From: Actinomycetaceae bacterium
GTDB taxonomy: Bacteria; Actinomycetota; Actinomycetes; Actinomycetales; Actinomycetaceae
Direction: 5' to 3'
Length of the DNA: 34,078 nt
NCBI GenBank assembly: GCA_017539125.1
Contig: JAFYHO010000072.1
Span: 1-34,078, forward strand
This document shows positions 1 to 7,618 of this stretch, one piece after another. Each line of letters opens with the position of its first letter. The stretch's first letter is position 1. The notes below the pieces were generated by a model. That model did no database searches, had not been told where the DNA came from, and was given only the letters and a program-made list of their open reading frames with translations. Position numbers and translations under genes: made by a program.

Positions 1-244
<244 letters not shown>

Positions 245-296
245 TTAAGCCCTCGTTTTTATTCCCACAAGAAAAAATACCGCTATTTACCTCTAC

Positions 297-415
297 CGTC
301 ATTGCGAGGAGCGTCAGCGACGAAGCAATCCATATCGACACGAATTGCTGAGTTGCAACGCAAGCAATAAAGGACTATAGATTGCCACGCTCGCTTTGCT
401 CGCTCGCAATGACGG
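297..415. repeat. REP/MITE-like dispersed repeat, copy R1
   Basis: Left end CCGTCATTGCGAGGAGCG then GAAGCAATCC; right end GATTGCCACG then CTCGCAATGACGGG. The two ends are roughly inverted copies of each other. The same ends recur in seven other intergenic places in this window. This copy fills most of the gap between dnaK and the DUF4921 gene; no gene is seen in 113-526 apart from the HAIR box. Confidence 0.85.
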
Positions 416-526
416 GAAGGGAGATTGCCACATCAACGGGTAGAGAATAAGCCCTATCATCGGTAAAATTGACTAGGCAGATAACGGTGTCTGCGTCCAG
501 CAGAAACGCGAGATTTTGGAGTGAGA

Positions 527-1909
527 ATGTCAAGCAGTGACAACCAGTCCTACATTATCCGCATGGCAGACGGAACCATCAAACAATTCAACCCATTTTC
601 CGGCACGGAAGTCTGGACTGTGCCCGGGCGAGCTAACCGTCCTTTCGACGATAAAGAGCATAAAGCGCGCACAATCACCGATTTGGGAAACACCTGCACT
701 TTCTGCGTTGGCAGAGTGCGCGAGACGCCACCCGAGAAAGCGCGAATTGTCAAGAATTCCGTCAAAAAGAGCACAAAAAGCACAGCAAAAGGCGTCGCAA
801 AAAAATCCAGCAAAAATGGCAACGGGGACGGCTACAAAATTCTCTACAACGGCACCGTCGACACTCTCGCGTCCGAGTGGGAATTCCGCCGCATTCCCAA
901 TCTTTTCGAGATTATCTCCTACGACTATTGGCAGCAGAACTATGGTTTTGAGATGGACCGCGAATCGCGTTCACGCATGGAAGCCTATATTGCCGACCCT
1001 GCCGGCAAGGCGCACCTGCTTGAAGTTATCGAGATGAAACTGGCTATCTCTGGCGAAACTGCCGGTGCCAAGAAAAAAAGCGAGCGCTCCCTGCTTCGCC
1101 TGGCAGAGCCTTTCTTCGGCGGCGGACACGACGTCATCGTTGCCCGTCGTCATTATGTGGACGGCGCGAAAAAGACCGACCAGTTTGCCAGCGCCGGCAC
1201 TCTCACTCCCGAAGAACACTCCTGGTACATGACACTGACGATTGACGCAATGCGTGACCTGTACGAGCGTAACCGTTACGCCCGCTACGTGCAGGTTTTT
1301 CAAAATTGGCTCAAGGCCTCGGGGGCGTCCTTCGACCATTTGCACAAGCAGCTCGTTGCTATCGACGAGCGCAGTGTCGGCACGCGCAATGAGATTCCGC
1401 TCCTGCGCGCAAACCCAAATATTTACAACGAATACGTCGTGAACTACGCCGTCGGACATAATCTTGTGGTCGCCGAGAATGACCACGCTATTGCCCTTGC
1501 CGGTTTCGGACATCGCTATCCAACGCTGGAAGTCTGGTCGCGCTCGCGAGCCAGCCAGCCGTGGGAGCATTCGCCCAAGGAGCAGCGCGCAATGAGCGAC
1601 CTCGTCCACGCCATGCACGCGGTGACGGGCGCAGAGGTGCCGACGAATGAGGAATGGTACAGTGCGCCGATTGATTTGGACGTGCCAATGCCCTGGCGTA
1701 TCTTGCTGAAGTGGCGGATTTCCACGTTGGCTGGTTTTGAGGGTGGCTCGAAGATTTATGTGAACACAATTAGCCCGTACGCTTTGCGCGATAAGGTGAC
1801 CGAACACCTGCTGGAGCTGCGCGCCGAGGGTCGTATCGCTGGAGACATCCGCATTGCGAGCGAGTGCTCCGGCGAGGTCAATCCTTTGCTGTACAATCGC
1901 AATTTGTAA
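527..1909 (+). CDS. DUF4921 family protein (GalT/HIT-like nucleotidyltransferase fold)
   Basis: A 460-residue protein resembling galactose-1-phosphate uridylyltransferase relatives that are grouped as DUF4921 in actinobacteria. Visible landmarks are a zinc-type CxxC (C57, C60) followed by RVRETPPE, and the HIT-like signature HLHKQ at H271-Q275, which corresponds to the histidine motif that carries the nucleotide-linked intermediate in GalT. A nucleotidyl transfer or hydrolysis reaction is therefore likely, but the substrate is unknown. A lysine/serine/alanine-rich stretch of about 27 residues just after the CxxC region looks like a low-complexity insertion. I chose ATG 527 rather than the in-frame GTG at 521, because GGAG at 518-521 is a well spaced ribosome binding site for 527 and GTG 521 would overlap it. 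It is transcribed away from dnaK and followed by repeats. Confidence 0.8.
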   Translation: MSSSDNQSYIIRMADGTIKQFNPFSGTEVWTVPGRANRPFDDKEHKARTITDLGNTCTFCVGRVRETPPEKARIVKNSVKKSTKSTAKGVAKKSSKNGNGDGYKILYNGTVDTLASEWEFRRIPNLFEIISYDYWQQNYGFEMDRESRSRMEAYIADPAGKAHLLEVIEMKLAISGETAGAKKKSERSLLRLAEPFFGGGHDVIVARRHYVDGAKKTDQFASAGTLTPEEHSWYMTLTIDAMRDLYERNRYARYVQVFQNWLKASGASFDHLHKQLVAIDERSVGTRNEIPLLRANPNIYNEYVVNYAVGHNLVVAENDHAIALAGFGHRYPTLEVWSRSRASQPWEHSPKEQRAMSDLVHAMHAVTGAEVPTNEEWYSAPIDLDVPMPWRILLKWRISTLAGFEGGSKIYVNTISPYALRDKVTEHLLELRAEGRIAGDIRIASECSGEVNPLLYNRNL

Positions 1910-1978
1910 GCGCTTACACCTTCTCGTCATCGCGAGGGAGTTCCGACAGGAACGACGTGTTCGGCACTTCGTGCCTCT

Positions 1979-2037
1979 CATAACTGCGTCGCTACGGTCT
2001 CGAGAGCGAGCTCTCGGACCCTTCGCTCGTTGTTATG
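1979..2037 (+). repeat. Variable-stem hairpin element E1
   Basis: CATAAC (1979-1984) pairs with GTTATG (2032-2037). 11-nt linker TGCGTCGCTAC. GGTC (1996-1999) pairs with GACC (2017-2020), then one unpaired T, then CGAGAGC-GA-GCTCTCG. The right linker is CTTCGCTCGTT, 11 nt. The architecture is identical to elements at 2091, 20547 and 20847. Confidence 0.75.
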
Positions 2038-2090
2038 GCGATCAATGGTCCTTTATTGCTTGCGTTGTTCGGCGTGCGTTGCACGCCTTT

Positions 2091-2149
2091 CGCAGCTGCG
2101 TCGTTTCGGTCTGGAATGCAAGCATTCCGACCCTCCACTCCTTGCTGTG
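2091..2149 (+). repeat. Variable-stem hairpin element E2
   Basis: Basal stem CGCAGC (2091-2096) with GCTGTG (2144-2149), all paired if one G-U is allowed. Linkers TGCGTCGTTTC and CTCCACTCCTT, both 11 nt. GGTC/GACC stem, unpaired T, then GGAATGC-AA-GCATTCC. Confidence 0.75.
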
Positions 2150-2235
2150 CAAAGCGAGCAAATGTCCATTATTGATTGCCGCGGTCGGGCTTCGCCCTCC
2201 CTCGCAATGACGGACAGTACTGAAATGAGGGATAC

Positions 2236-3108
2236 ATGTCCGCTATTGACGAAACAGCACTGATTTTTGAGGGCGGCGGCATGAGGGCCGTCGTCTCAGC
2301 CGGTGTGGTAGTGCGCCTGATTGAATCCGGCCTCAACTTTCCACTGGCCTGCGGCATTAGCGCCGGCGCGACCCACACATTCAACTACACTTCGCGCGAT
2401 GTGTGGCGCGCGGAAAATTCTTTCACCTCGTTCGTCACCGACCCCAATTTCGGCTCGTGGCGCACTTTCGTCAAGGGACAGGGCATTTTCAATACGGACT
2501 ATCTCTACGGCGAGGGTCGCGAACCCGACGGCGCGTACCGTTTCGATTTCGAGGCGTTTCAGGCTTCGCCGACGGACGTGCGGATCTCGGCTTTTTGTGT
2601 CGATACGGCTTCGCCAGTCTATTGGAGCAAGGCGGATATGCCCGATTTGGCAAGCACTTTGCGGCGCGCGCAGGCCTCTTCGACCATGCCAGGCCTTATG
2701 CCACCGGTCGAGATTGACGGGGCAACATATGTGGACGGAGCGCTCGGCCCGTCTGGCGGGATTGCGCTGGACGCTGCGCGTTTAGCTGGCTACGAACGTT
2801 TTGTCGTAGTGATGACCCAGCCGCGCGAGTATGTGAAGAAGCCGGGGAATGCGGCTTTGTATCGCACTCTTTTCCCGAAAATGCCTGCTGTAGCTGAGGC
2901 TATTGCTGGGCGTGCGCGCCGCTATAATCACACGCGCGAGCAGCTCTTTGACTTAGAAAAGCAAGGTAAGGCTTTCTTATTTTTCCCTGAAAAAGCAGAA
3001 CTTTCTAACCGCGAGACAGATATTGAAAAACTTGAGGGCTGCTATCAGAATAGTTTGGTTGAAGCCGAAAAGTGGATTGAGGATTTACAGGACTGGCTCA
3101 TTAGTTAA
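2236..3108 (+). CDS. Patatin-like phospholipase/esterase
   Basis: A 290-residue patatin-fold serine hydrolase, closest in style to the YjjU-type cytoplasmic patatins. The oxyanion loop EGGGMR is at residues 12-17, the nucleophile elbow GISAG places the catalytic Ser at 42, and the catalytic Asp is D167 in a DGA motif. The family cleaves acyl esters from lipids; the exact substrate is not known. There is no signal peptide or membrane segment, so it is probably cytosolic or peripherally membrane-bound. ATG 2236 is preceded by GAGGG at 2227-2231. It ends in a 4-bp overlap with the convergent gene that stops at 3105. Confidence 0.88.
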   Translation: MSAIDETALIFEGGGMRAVVSAGVVVRLIESGLNFPLACGISAGATHTFNYTSRDVWRAENSFTSFVTDPNFGSWRTFVKGQGIFNTDYLYGEGREPDGAYRFDFEAFQASPTDVRISAFCVDTASPVYWSKADMPDLASTLRRAQASSTMPGLMPPVEIDGATYVDGALGPSGGIALDAARLAGYERFVVVMTQPREYVKKPGNAALYRTLFPKMPAVAEAIAGRARRYNHTREQLFDLEKQGKAFLFFPEKAELSNRETDIEKLEGCYQNSLVEAEKWIEDLQDWLIS

Positions 3109-3749
3109 AGGCGATGGCGGCCCCAAAAAGGAACTAAACGAGTTTTATACGCAACAATAAGCGCAATTGTCGGCATTACTACTAGCCATAGCCAGTGCCA
3201 CGAATAATCAAAATGAATATCGCCACCATTGTCAATAAACGTCCATGTAAAAGGAAGCCACTCCACAGCAACATTACGTGCCTGAAGGTCGACGATAAAA
3301 AATATGCTACCAATCCACGCGAGACCTCCAGCTACGGCTCCCAAAAACACAAAAAATATAATGGCCAACGAAGCCGCCACAATAACATTTCCTAAAATCG
3401 GTAATGATGTTACTCCTCTAGGGAGTGCTTTATCTGGAACACGAACAAACAAATAGACAATTGACGGAATCACAATGGCAACAAGTGCACCAACTAAAGC
3501 AGTGTAGCGGCAACGTTGTTCCCCGAAAGTTTCCCAAAAGTAAATACGCGGAAGGGCAGCCAAAGCAAAGCAAAAAGCTAGGATTACACATACAAGCTCT
3601 GGCATAGGTATCGGCCGTTGAGCAATATCGCCCTCGTAGAAAAGCACAAAATAAGGGTTACGAATATAAAAAATGAATGCTCCTAAAGCAAAAAGCACTG
3701 GAACAATCAAACGTCTCGATAAACGAAAATTCGGTCTGTTAATCCGCAT
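3105..3749 (-). CDS. Small integral membrane protein of the 3105-6171 ABC cluster
   Basis: A 214-residue hydrophobic protein with about five membrane segments (near residues 12-30, 48-68, 85-103, 125-155 and 185-205) and no recognised family motif. It begins inside the end of the preceding 424-residue membrane protein (11-bp overlap), so the two are translationally coupled. By position it is the last gene of the operon secreted protein - ABC ATPase - membrane protein - membrane protein, and is probably a second membrane component or an immunity/accessory subunit. The DNA is visibly AT-richer than the flanking patatin gene, which hints at transfer. Its stop overlaps the patatin stop by 4 bp. 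Confidence 0.7.
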   Translation of the reverse strand: MRINRPNFRLSRRLIVPVLFALGAFIFYIRNPYFVLFYEGDIAQRPIPMPELVCVILAFCFALAALPRIYFWETFGEQRCRYTALVGALVAIVIPSIVYLFVRVPDKALPRGVTSLPILGNVIVAASLAIIFFVFLGAVAGGLAWIGSIFFIVDLQARNVAVEWLPFTWTFIDNGGDIHFDYSWHWLWLVVMPTIALIVAYKTRLVPFWGRHRL

Positions 3750-5013
3750 TATTGGTCAACTTATCTAGCGACATATCGCAAGACAATATTTCTTGCTTAT
3801 GCATTTTGTACATATTTTGAATCTCTGATACCTCTCTGGAAAAAAGCCATGTCTCCTCGGGCAGACCGTTGTTCACTTCCACTTTTTTTCGCGTCTCCTC
3901 ATCATTTATTGCCCATAAAGTTAACGCAAAAGAAAAATCTAAATCCTGTTGCTTTGAGACACTACACTGGTCCATCCCCGTTAAAGATGAAGCAATTTCA
4001 AAAGGCGTGTTGTAGTCAAAAGGTAACGTAAAATGCACATCCTTGCCATCAGAACCGAGCAGATAACTTGATATCTTCTTATCTGATTGCTCAATTCCCA
4101 TACGCGATTCTACGAGATTAACAGCTTCGACCACCTTGGACAATTGCGATTTTTCCTCTTCTGCCACGCAAACATTGCTTCCCGAATCAGCTTCAACACA
4201 GCTATACTCAGCAGCAACATACTCCTTAGCAAGAACAGGTTCGGTCAAACCAGCCCAAACGAAGCTACCGAAAAGCAACCCCAAGGCTAACACGCCACTA
4301 GTAATAGCGGTAAAAACCCCATAACCACTTCGTGCCCGTTGTATACCAATGGTTAAAAACGCCAAAGCAAATCCAATAAGCAGCCATGCACCAAAAAGCG
4401 CATACCATATCAGTGTAGGCTCACCTAGAGGAGAATCATATCCAGCATACGCACCAAATAATGCTGGAGCAGTAAAAGGTATAAGATCGGCACGTGGACG
4501 AAATAGCTCCATAATAAGAAGAGGGGCATACACGAGAATAATGGCAGTGAAGATTGCGACAAAAATACTCCACAATCCTTGGAAAGCAATCCCAACAGCA
4601 AACCCAAGAATAGGGAATGGAAAGAAAGCGACTAGAGCAGTGAAAATGCGAATCCAGTCAACTGTCCCACCATCAGCGCGCCCACACACCACAGGCACGA
4701 GCACAATGGAAATCACTGTAAAAGCGACAAGGACAGGAACCGTAAAACGTAGCATCTCGCGTGCCGCCTGACGCCCGTTAATACGCAATACGCTCGCCCC
4801 TGTCACAGGAGAATCATTCGAGCAACGCCATACTGCCGCCAAAGCAGCCCCAGCAGCAGCAATAGGCCCACAAACCAACACAGCATCCCATGGCACAAGG
4901 GAAACCACACCCGGAGAAATGTACTCCCCACTCAGAGCGAAAAGAATCCTGAAAGATACAAACAAAGCAATAAAAATAGACGTAATTATGCTTTCCGCAG
5001 TAAGTTTACGCAT
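3739..5013 (-). CDS. ABC transporter membrane protein with large C-terminal external domain
   Basis: A 424-residue protein with about seven hydrophobic segments in its first 260 residues, then a soluble, mostly extracytoplasmic domain of about 160 residues. The soluble part has four cysteines, two of them in YSCVEADSGSNVCV. That Cys-containing entry segment after the last helix recalls DUF7224-like membrane proteins that accompany ABC ATPases in other actinobacteria, but this comparison is from memory and is weak. It starts 8 bp inside the ATPase gene (ATGA-type overlap region), so it is the likely permease of that ATPase. Substrate unknown; the secreted basic protein encoded first in the operon is the obvious candidate partner. 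Confidence 0.7.
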   Translation of the reverse strand: MRKLTAESIITSIFIALFVSFRILFALSGEYISPGVVSLVPWDAVLVCGPIAAAGAALAAVWRCSNDSPVTGASVLRINGRQAAREMLRFTVPVLVAFTVISIVLVPVVCGRADGGTVDWIRIFTALVAFFPFPILGFAVGIAFQGLWSIFVAIFTAIILVYAPLLIMELFRPRADLIPFTAPALFGAYAGYDSPLGEPTLIWYALFGAWLLIGFALAFLTIGIQRARSGYGVFTAITSGVLALGLLFGSFVWAGLTEPVLAKEYVAAEYSCVEADSGSNVCVAEEEKSQLSKVVEAVNLVESRMGIEQSDKKISSYLLGSDGKDVHFTLPFDYNTPFEIASSLTGMDQCSVSKQQDLDFSFALTLWAINDEETRKKVEVNNGLPEETWLFSREVSEIQNMYKMHKQEILSCDMSLDKLTNNAD

Positions 5014-5773
5014 TTTCAGCCTTCAAAGTCGCGGCGTAAGCCAACTCCAGTTTTGAGACAGTTTTCCGTGTCCATTCTGATTCCGCAACCCGCGACTCGA
5101 GATCCTGTGGCGTACCGTTATATTTGATACGTCCTTCGTCAAGAATTACCACGTTGTCACACATAAAAGAAACATCCTCAATCATGTGCGTAGACAAAAC
5201 TATCGCTGTAGTTTTTGCTATTTCTTGAAGAATATGCCGCAATTCAAGGCGAATAACAGGGTCAAGCCCAACCGTTGGTTCATCTAACAACAGAAGCTGC
5301 GGAGAATGAATAACAGTTGCCGCAATACCTACACGCTGGTGCTGTCCACCTGACAACTTACCAACACGACGGTTGCGTAAATTCTCGATATCAAGCATCG
5401 CTAACACTGTTGCTATAGCATCGTTTGCAGCATCGCCAGTGATACCGTGCGTCCACGCCGCATAGCGCAAAGTGTCATCCACTCGCATATGGGGAACAAG
5501 ACGAAATTTCTGCGGTAGAAACCCGAGGTGACCACGTGAACGCGCCAACGCGTCACTATTGACCCACGGGTCAAAACCACAAACGTAAACCGAACCACTT
5601 TTTGGTTTGCGAAGAGTACCAAGAATGCTGAGTAAAGTAGACTTACCAGCGCCATTTGGACCAAGTAACGCGGTAATTCCCTTATGGAAATCTACGGAGA
5701 TATTCTCAAGAATTGGACGGCGCCAATATTGAAAAGAAACAGCACTAAGTGCCGCAGTTTCCTCATTTGTCAT
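5006..5773 (-). CDS. ABC transporter ATP-binding protein
   Basis: A 255-residue ABC ATPase with all key motifs: Walker A GPNGAGKST (38-46), signature LSGGQHQRVGIA, Walker B LLLLDEPTVGLDP and the switch His in LSTHM. The type is the single-domain exporter/bacteriocin-immunity class (CcmA-like), not a solute importer. It starts only 8 bp after the stop of the secreted protein gene and overlaps the next membrane gene by 8 bp, so the four genes form one operon. No strong ribosome binding site is visible before ATG 5773, which fits translational coupling to the gene upstream. It should energise the membrane protein encoded by 3739-5013. Confidence 0.9.
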   Translation of the reverse strand: MTNEETAALSAVSFQYWRRPILENISVDFHKGITALLGPNGAGKSTLLSILGTLRKPKSGSVYVCGFDPWVNSDALARSRGHLGFLPQKFRLVPHMRVDDTLRYAAWTHGITGDAANDAIATVLAMLDIENLRNRRVGKLSGGQHQRVGIAATVIHSPQLLLLDEPTVGLDPVIRLELRHILQEIAKTTAIVLSTHMIEDVSFMCDNVVILDEGRIKYNGTPQDLESRVAESEWTRKTVSKLELAYAATLKAENA

Positions 5774-5781
5774 GAGCTTAA

Positions 5782-6171
5782 CTACTTAGTGCACCGCCCC
5801 TTGTTTTTTGAGGTATAGCCCTTCACTCCAGAAGTAGCTGTTGCGCTCCCCCGTACAGCGTACGAATAAATATTACGGTCTTTTGGCGCGCCCCAAGTAC
5901 ATGCTTTACTCACAGTAGCACTTCGCCCGTACACACTAGAATTGGCAAGAGTTTGGTCAGGACCATGTATGCTCCACTTTAAGTAGGACTTAAGCGTTCC
6001 ATTACAACTAGAAGAAGCTCTCACATAAATAGTTTTTCCTGATGTCCATGGAGCTGTCGCAGAAATAGTACAACCAGCAGCTTCCGCAGATGGCGTAGAA
6101 GCCACTACACTCACAGCGCCACCAAGTGACAAAGCAAGAACAATAGCGGGAACAATTCTATTCTTTTTCAT
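5782..6171 (-). CDS. Small secreted, strongly basic Cys-containing protein
   Basis: From ATG 6171 the gene encodes 129 residues; AAAGGA 10-15 nt upstream is a good ribosome binding site, whereas the longer reading frame from 6264 adds a leader with no secretion logic. Residues 1-32 are a clear Sec signal peptide (MKKNR, hydrophobic core, SAEAA cleavage region). The mature part of about 97 residues has four Cys (probably two disulfides), nine Lys and five Arg against only two Asp and no Glu, so it is highly cationic. No known family is recognised; its size and charge recall secreted antimicrobial proteins, and its pairing with an ABC ATPase plus two membrane proteins recalls lactococcin-972-type clusters, but there is no sequence match I can claim. 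It is the first gene of the operon. Function is inferred only. Confidence 0.8.
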   Translation of the reverse strand: MKKNRIVPAIVLALSLGGAVSVVASTPSAEAAGCTISATAPWTSGKTIYVRASSSCNGTLKSYLKWSIHGPDQTLANSSVYGRSATVSKACTWGAPKDRNIYSYAVRGSATATSGVKGYTSKNKGRCTK

Positions 6172-6313
6172 TTTACTGTCCTTTCCCAATAGTGAAAACC
6201 CGATAAATACCCTCTGCGGGTATCTAACACGAAATATTCTAGTGACTACACCCCATTCGGTCAACTAAAAATAGACCCGCAAAGCATTATCAAAACAGGA
6301 CTGCCCTCTAACT

Positions 6314-6396
6314 CCGTCATTGCGAACGAGCCGGAAAGGCGAGCGAAGCAATCTCGAGATTGCCGCGCATGGCGATGCCATGCTCGCAACGACGGG
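6314..6396. repeat. REP-like dispersed repeat, copy R3
   Basis: A short copy: CGTCATTGCGA, GAAGCAATCTC, GAGATTGCC, CTCGCAACGACGGG. The right tip carries a perfect inverted repeat GCATGGC-gat-GCCATGC that is not present in other copies. It lies between two minus-strand operons. Confidence 0.8.
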
Positions 6397-6410
6397 AAAG
6401 GAAAGATTTT

Positions 6411-7337
6411 CTAGTGGACGAGGGCGGGAGCGTGGGCAAGGCTCGGCTTGTGGATGTAATCGGTAGAGACGATACCCATTCCCATGTCACACAAAACAGT
6501 TGTGAAAGGATGGGTGGCAGGCATGACAGTCGTGTTAATAACGCGAGCACCTTCCATGTGGGCGGCAGCTGCAAGAGCAGCGAGTGCAGCACGGCGATGT
6601 CCCTCGCCACGCGCCTCACTATCGACCACAACAGAACGAACTGTAGCCACGCCGCTATCAATCTCAAGCCAGGCACCGCCGACCGTCTGACCTCCATGAC
6701 ACAGAGAATACAAGCGGTGACCTGGGCTGGCGACACCGTCACGCAACTCGGCCTCAATCGAACGGAAAGCCTCACGACGCGCCTCATCGACACTCATGTA
6801 CGCACCAGAAGCCACCTGAGCAACACCAAGTTCATTGGCAGCGGCAACCTGGAAACGCATAAGCTCTCCAGCGCCCATAGGCCGCAGCCATGCACCTGAA
6901 GAACCGGAAGGAGTGAGAACGGAGGAAACTGGTCCACCCATAACAACAGAAGAAGGACGCGCCTCCAAAGCCTTAAGCAACGCGCGCTTAGAATCGTTGT
7001 CGCCCCAGACACACCACGAAAGCGTCTTTCCAGCGAACTCGCTGTGGATGAAATCAACCCATGAGGATATATCGCTATCGCTACTCAGTTTGCCCGCGCG
7101 CACACGCATATGCGAGCTGTCTGTGCCATCGACCCACAGCCAACCGCCAGCCGAATCGCACCACACACTCATATTTTCGGGAACACCGTCACGGAAAGTT
7201 GAAATAACTGAGCGCATAAGATCGGCAGCACCGCCGCGCGAAAGGCCACCACTGGCCAGTCGCGTGTCCGCTATGATCTCAGCAGCAGACCACGCCCACA
7301 CGGGCGCTTTTTCTGCTTCCAACTTATAGATGTCCAT
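6411..7337 (-). CDS. GNAT family N-acetyltransferase
   Basis: A 308-residue protein whose C-terminal third is a GNAT acetyltransferase domain: the strand VATVRSVVV leads into the acetyl-CoA pyrophosphate loop EARGEGHRRAAL, followed by the helix and the TTVMPATHPF region. The N-terminal half is a second, less clear GNAT-like or substrate-binding region. The acyl acceptor is unknown. I place the start at ATG 7337 (MDIYKLEAEK). The longer frame to 7418 lacks family-like sequence. There is no Shine-Dalgarno, but a -10-like TATCAT sits 6 nt before the ATG, so a leaderless mRNA is likely. Three DosR-like boxes lie upstream. Confidence 0.75.
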   Translation of the reverse strand: MDIYKLEAEKAPVWAWSAAEIIADTRLASGGLSRGGAADLMRSVISTFRDGVPENMSVWCDSAGGWLWVDGTDSSHMRVRAGKLSSDSDISSWVDFIHSEFAGKTLSWCVWGDNDSKRALLKALEARPSSVVMGGPVSSVLTPSGSSGAWLRPMGAGELMRFQVAAANELGVAQVASGAYMSVDEARREAFRSIEAELRDGVASPGHRLYSLCHGGQTVGGAWLEIDSGVATVRSVVVDSEARGEGHRRAALAALAAAAHMEGARVINTTVMPATHPFTTVLCDMGMGIVSTDYIHKPSLAHAPALVH

Positions 7338-7343
7338 GCTTTT

Positions 7344-7363
7344 ATGATACGGGACTAAAGTCT
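7344..7363 (-). promoter_or_regulatory. Putative leaderless promoter and DosR-like box of the GNAT gene
   Basis: GGGACTAAAGTCT (7351-7363) fits the core of the DosR/DevR box GGGACTWWAGTCCC with one end base changed. The adjoining TATCAT (minus strand, 7344-7349) would start transcription at the A of the ATG. Confidence 0.45.
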
Positions 7364-7556
7364 GTAAGTGAATTCTTTTTAAGAACTTGGATGGGGTGCG
7401 CTCCCCTATGTGCCACACAGGGCCCTAAGTAATGAAAAGTTAATGTACTACTCTTTATAAAAAGCCTGAAAATATGCTGAAAAAGTTCAAAAATATCCCT
7501 GAGAGACACCCCTAAATCCAGCGAAAAAAGCTTTTACCCTTTTAGTTATCAACAAA

Positions 7557-7568
7557 GGACTAAAGTCA
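7557..7568. promoter_or_regulatory. DosR-like box
   Basis: GGACTAAAGTCA, 11 of 12 bases of GGACTWWAGTCC, in the gap upstream of the GNAT gene (about 220 bp from its start). The rest of 7364-7556 is AT-rich with no gene that I can support. Confidence 0.4.
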
Positions 7569-7606
7569 CTTGCGATGATAAGTTTAAGTTTTAATTACTA
7601 GACCTA

Positions 7607-7618
7607 TGACTAAAGTCA
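7607..7618. promoter_or_regulatory. DosR-like box overlapping the thiQ stop codon
   Basis: TGACTAAAGTCA carries the ACTWWAGT core in a near-perfect palindrome. It overlaps the last codon of thiQ (stop at 7616-7618) and lies 270 bp upstream of the GNAT start, 50 bp from the box at 7557. Confidence 0.35.

Larger units (their letters stand above)
1925..2213. repeat. Composite dispersed repeat R2 with two variable-stem elements inside
   Basis: Starts CGTCATCGCGAGGGA and ends CTCGCAATGACGG, so it is an expanded member of the R family. The left tip is an inverted repeat GTTCC-gaca-GGAAC, and another short hairpin, GGCAC-ttc-GTGCC, follows. Its centre carries the variable-stem elements at 1979-2037 and 2091-2149. 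It fills the gap between the DUF4921 and patatin genes; no coding sequence is supported here. Confidence 0.8.

Noticed and set aside
369-377. Extra DosR half-site GGACTATAG in R1 and similar GGACTATTG in R7
   Set aside because: Only one arm is present and the sequence belongs to the dispersed repeat.
971-1981. 336-codon open frame on the minus strand opposite the DUF4921 gene
   Set aside because: It is antisense to a clear family member, has no ribosome binding site and shows Arg-rich shadow composition.
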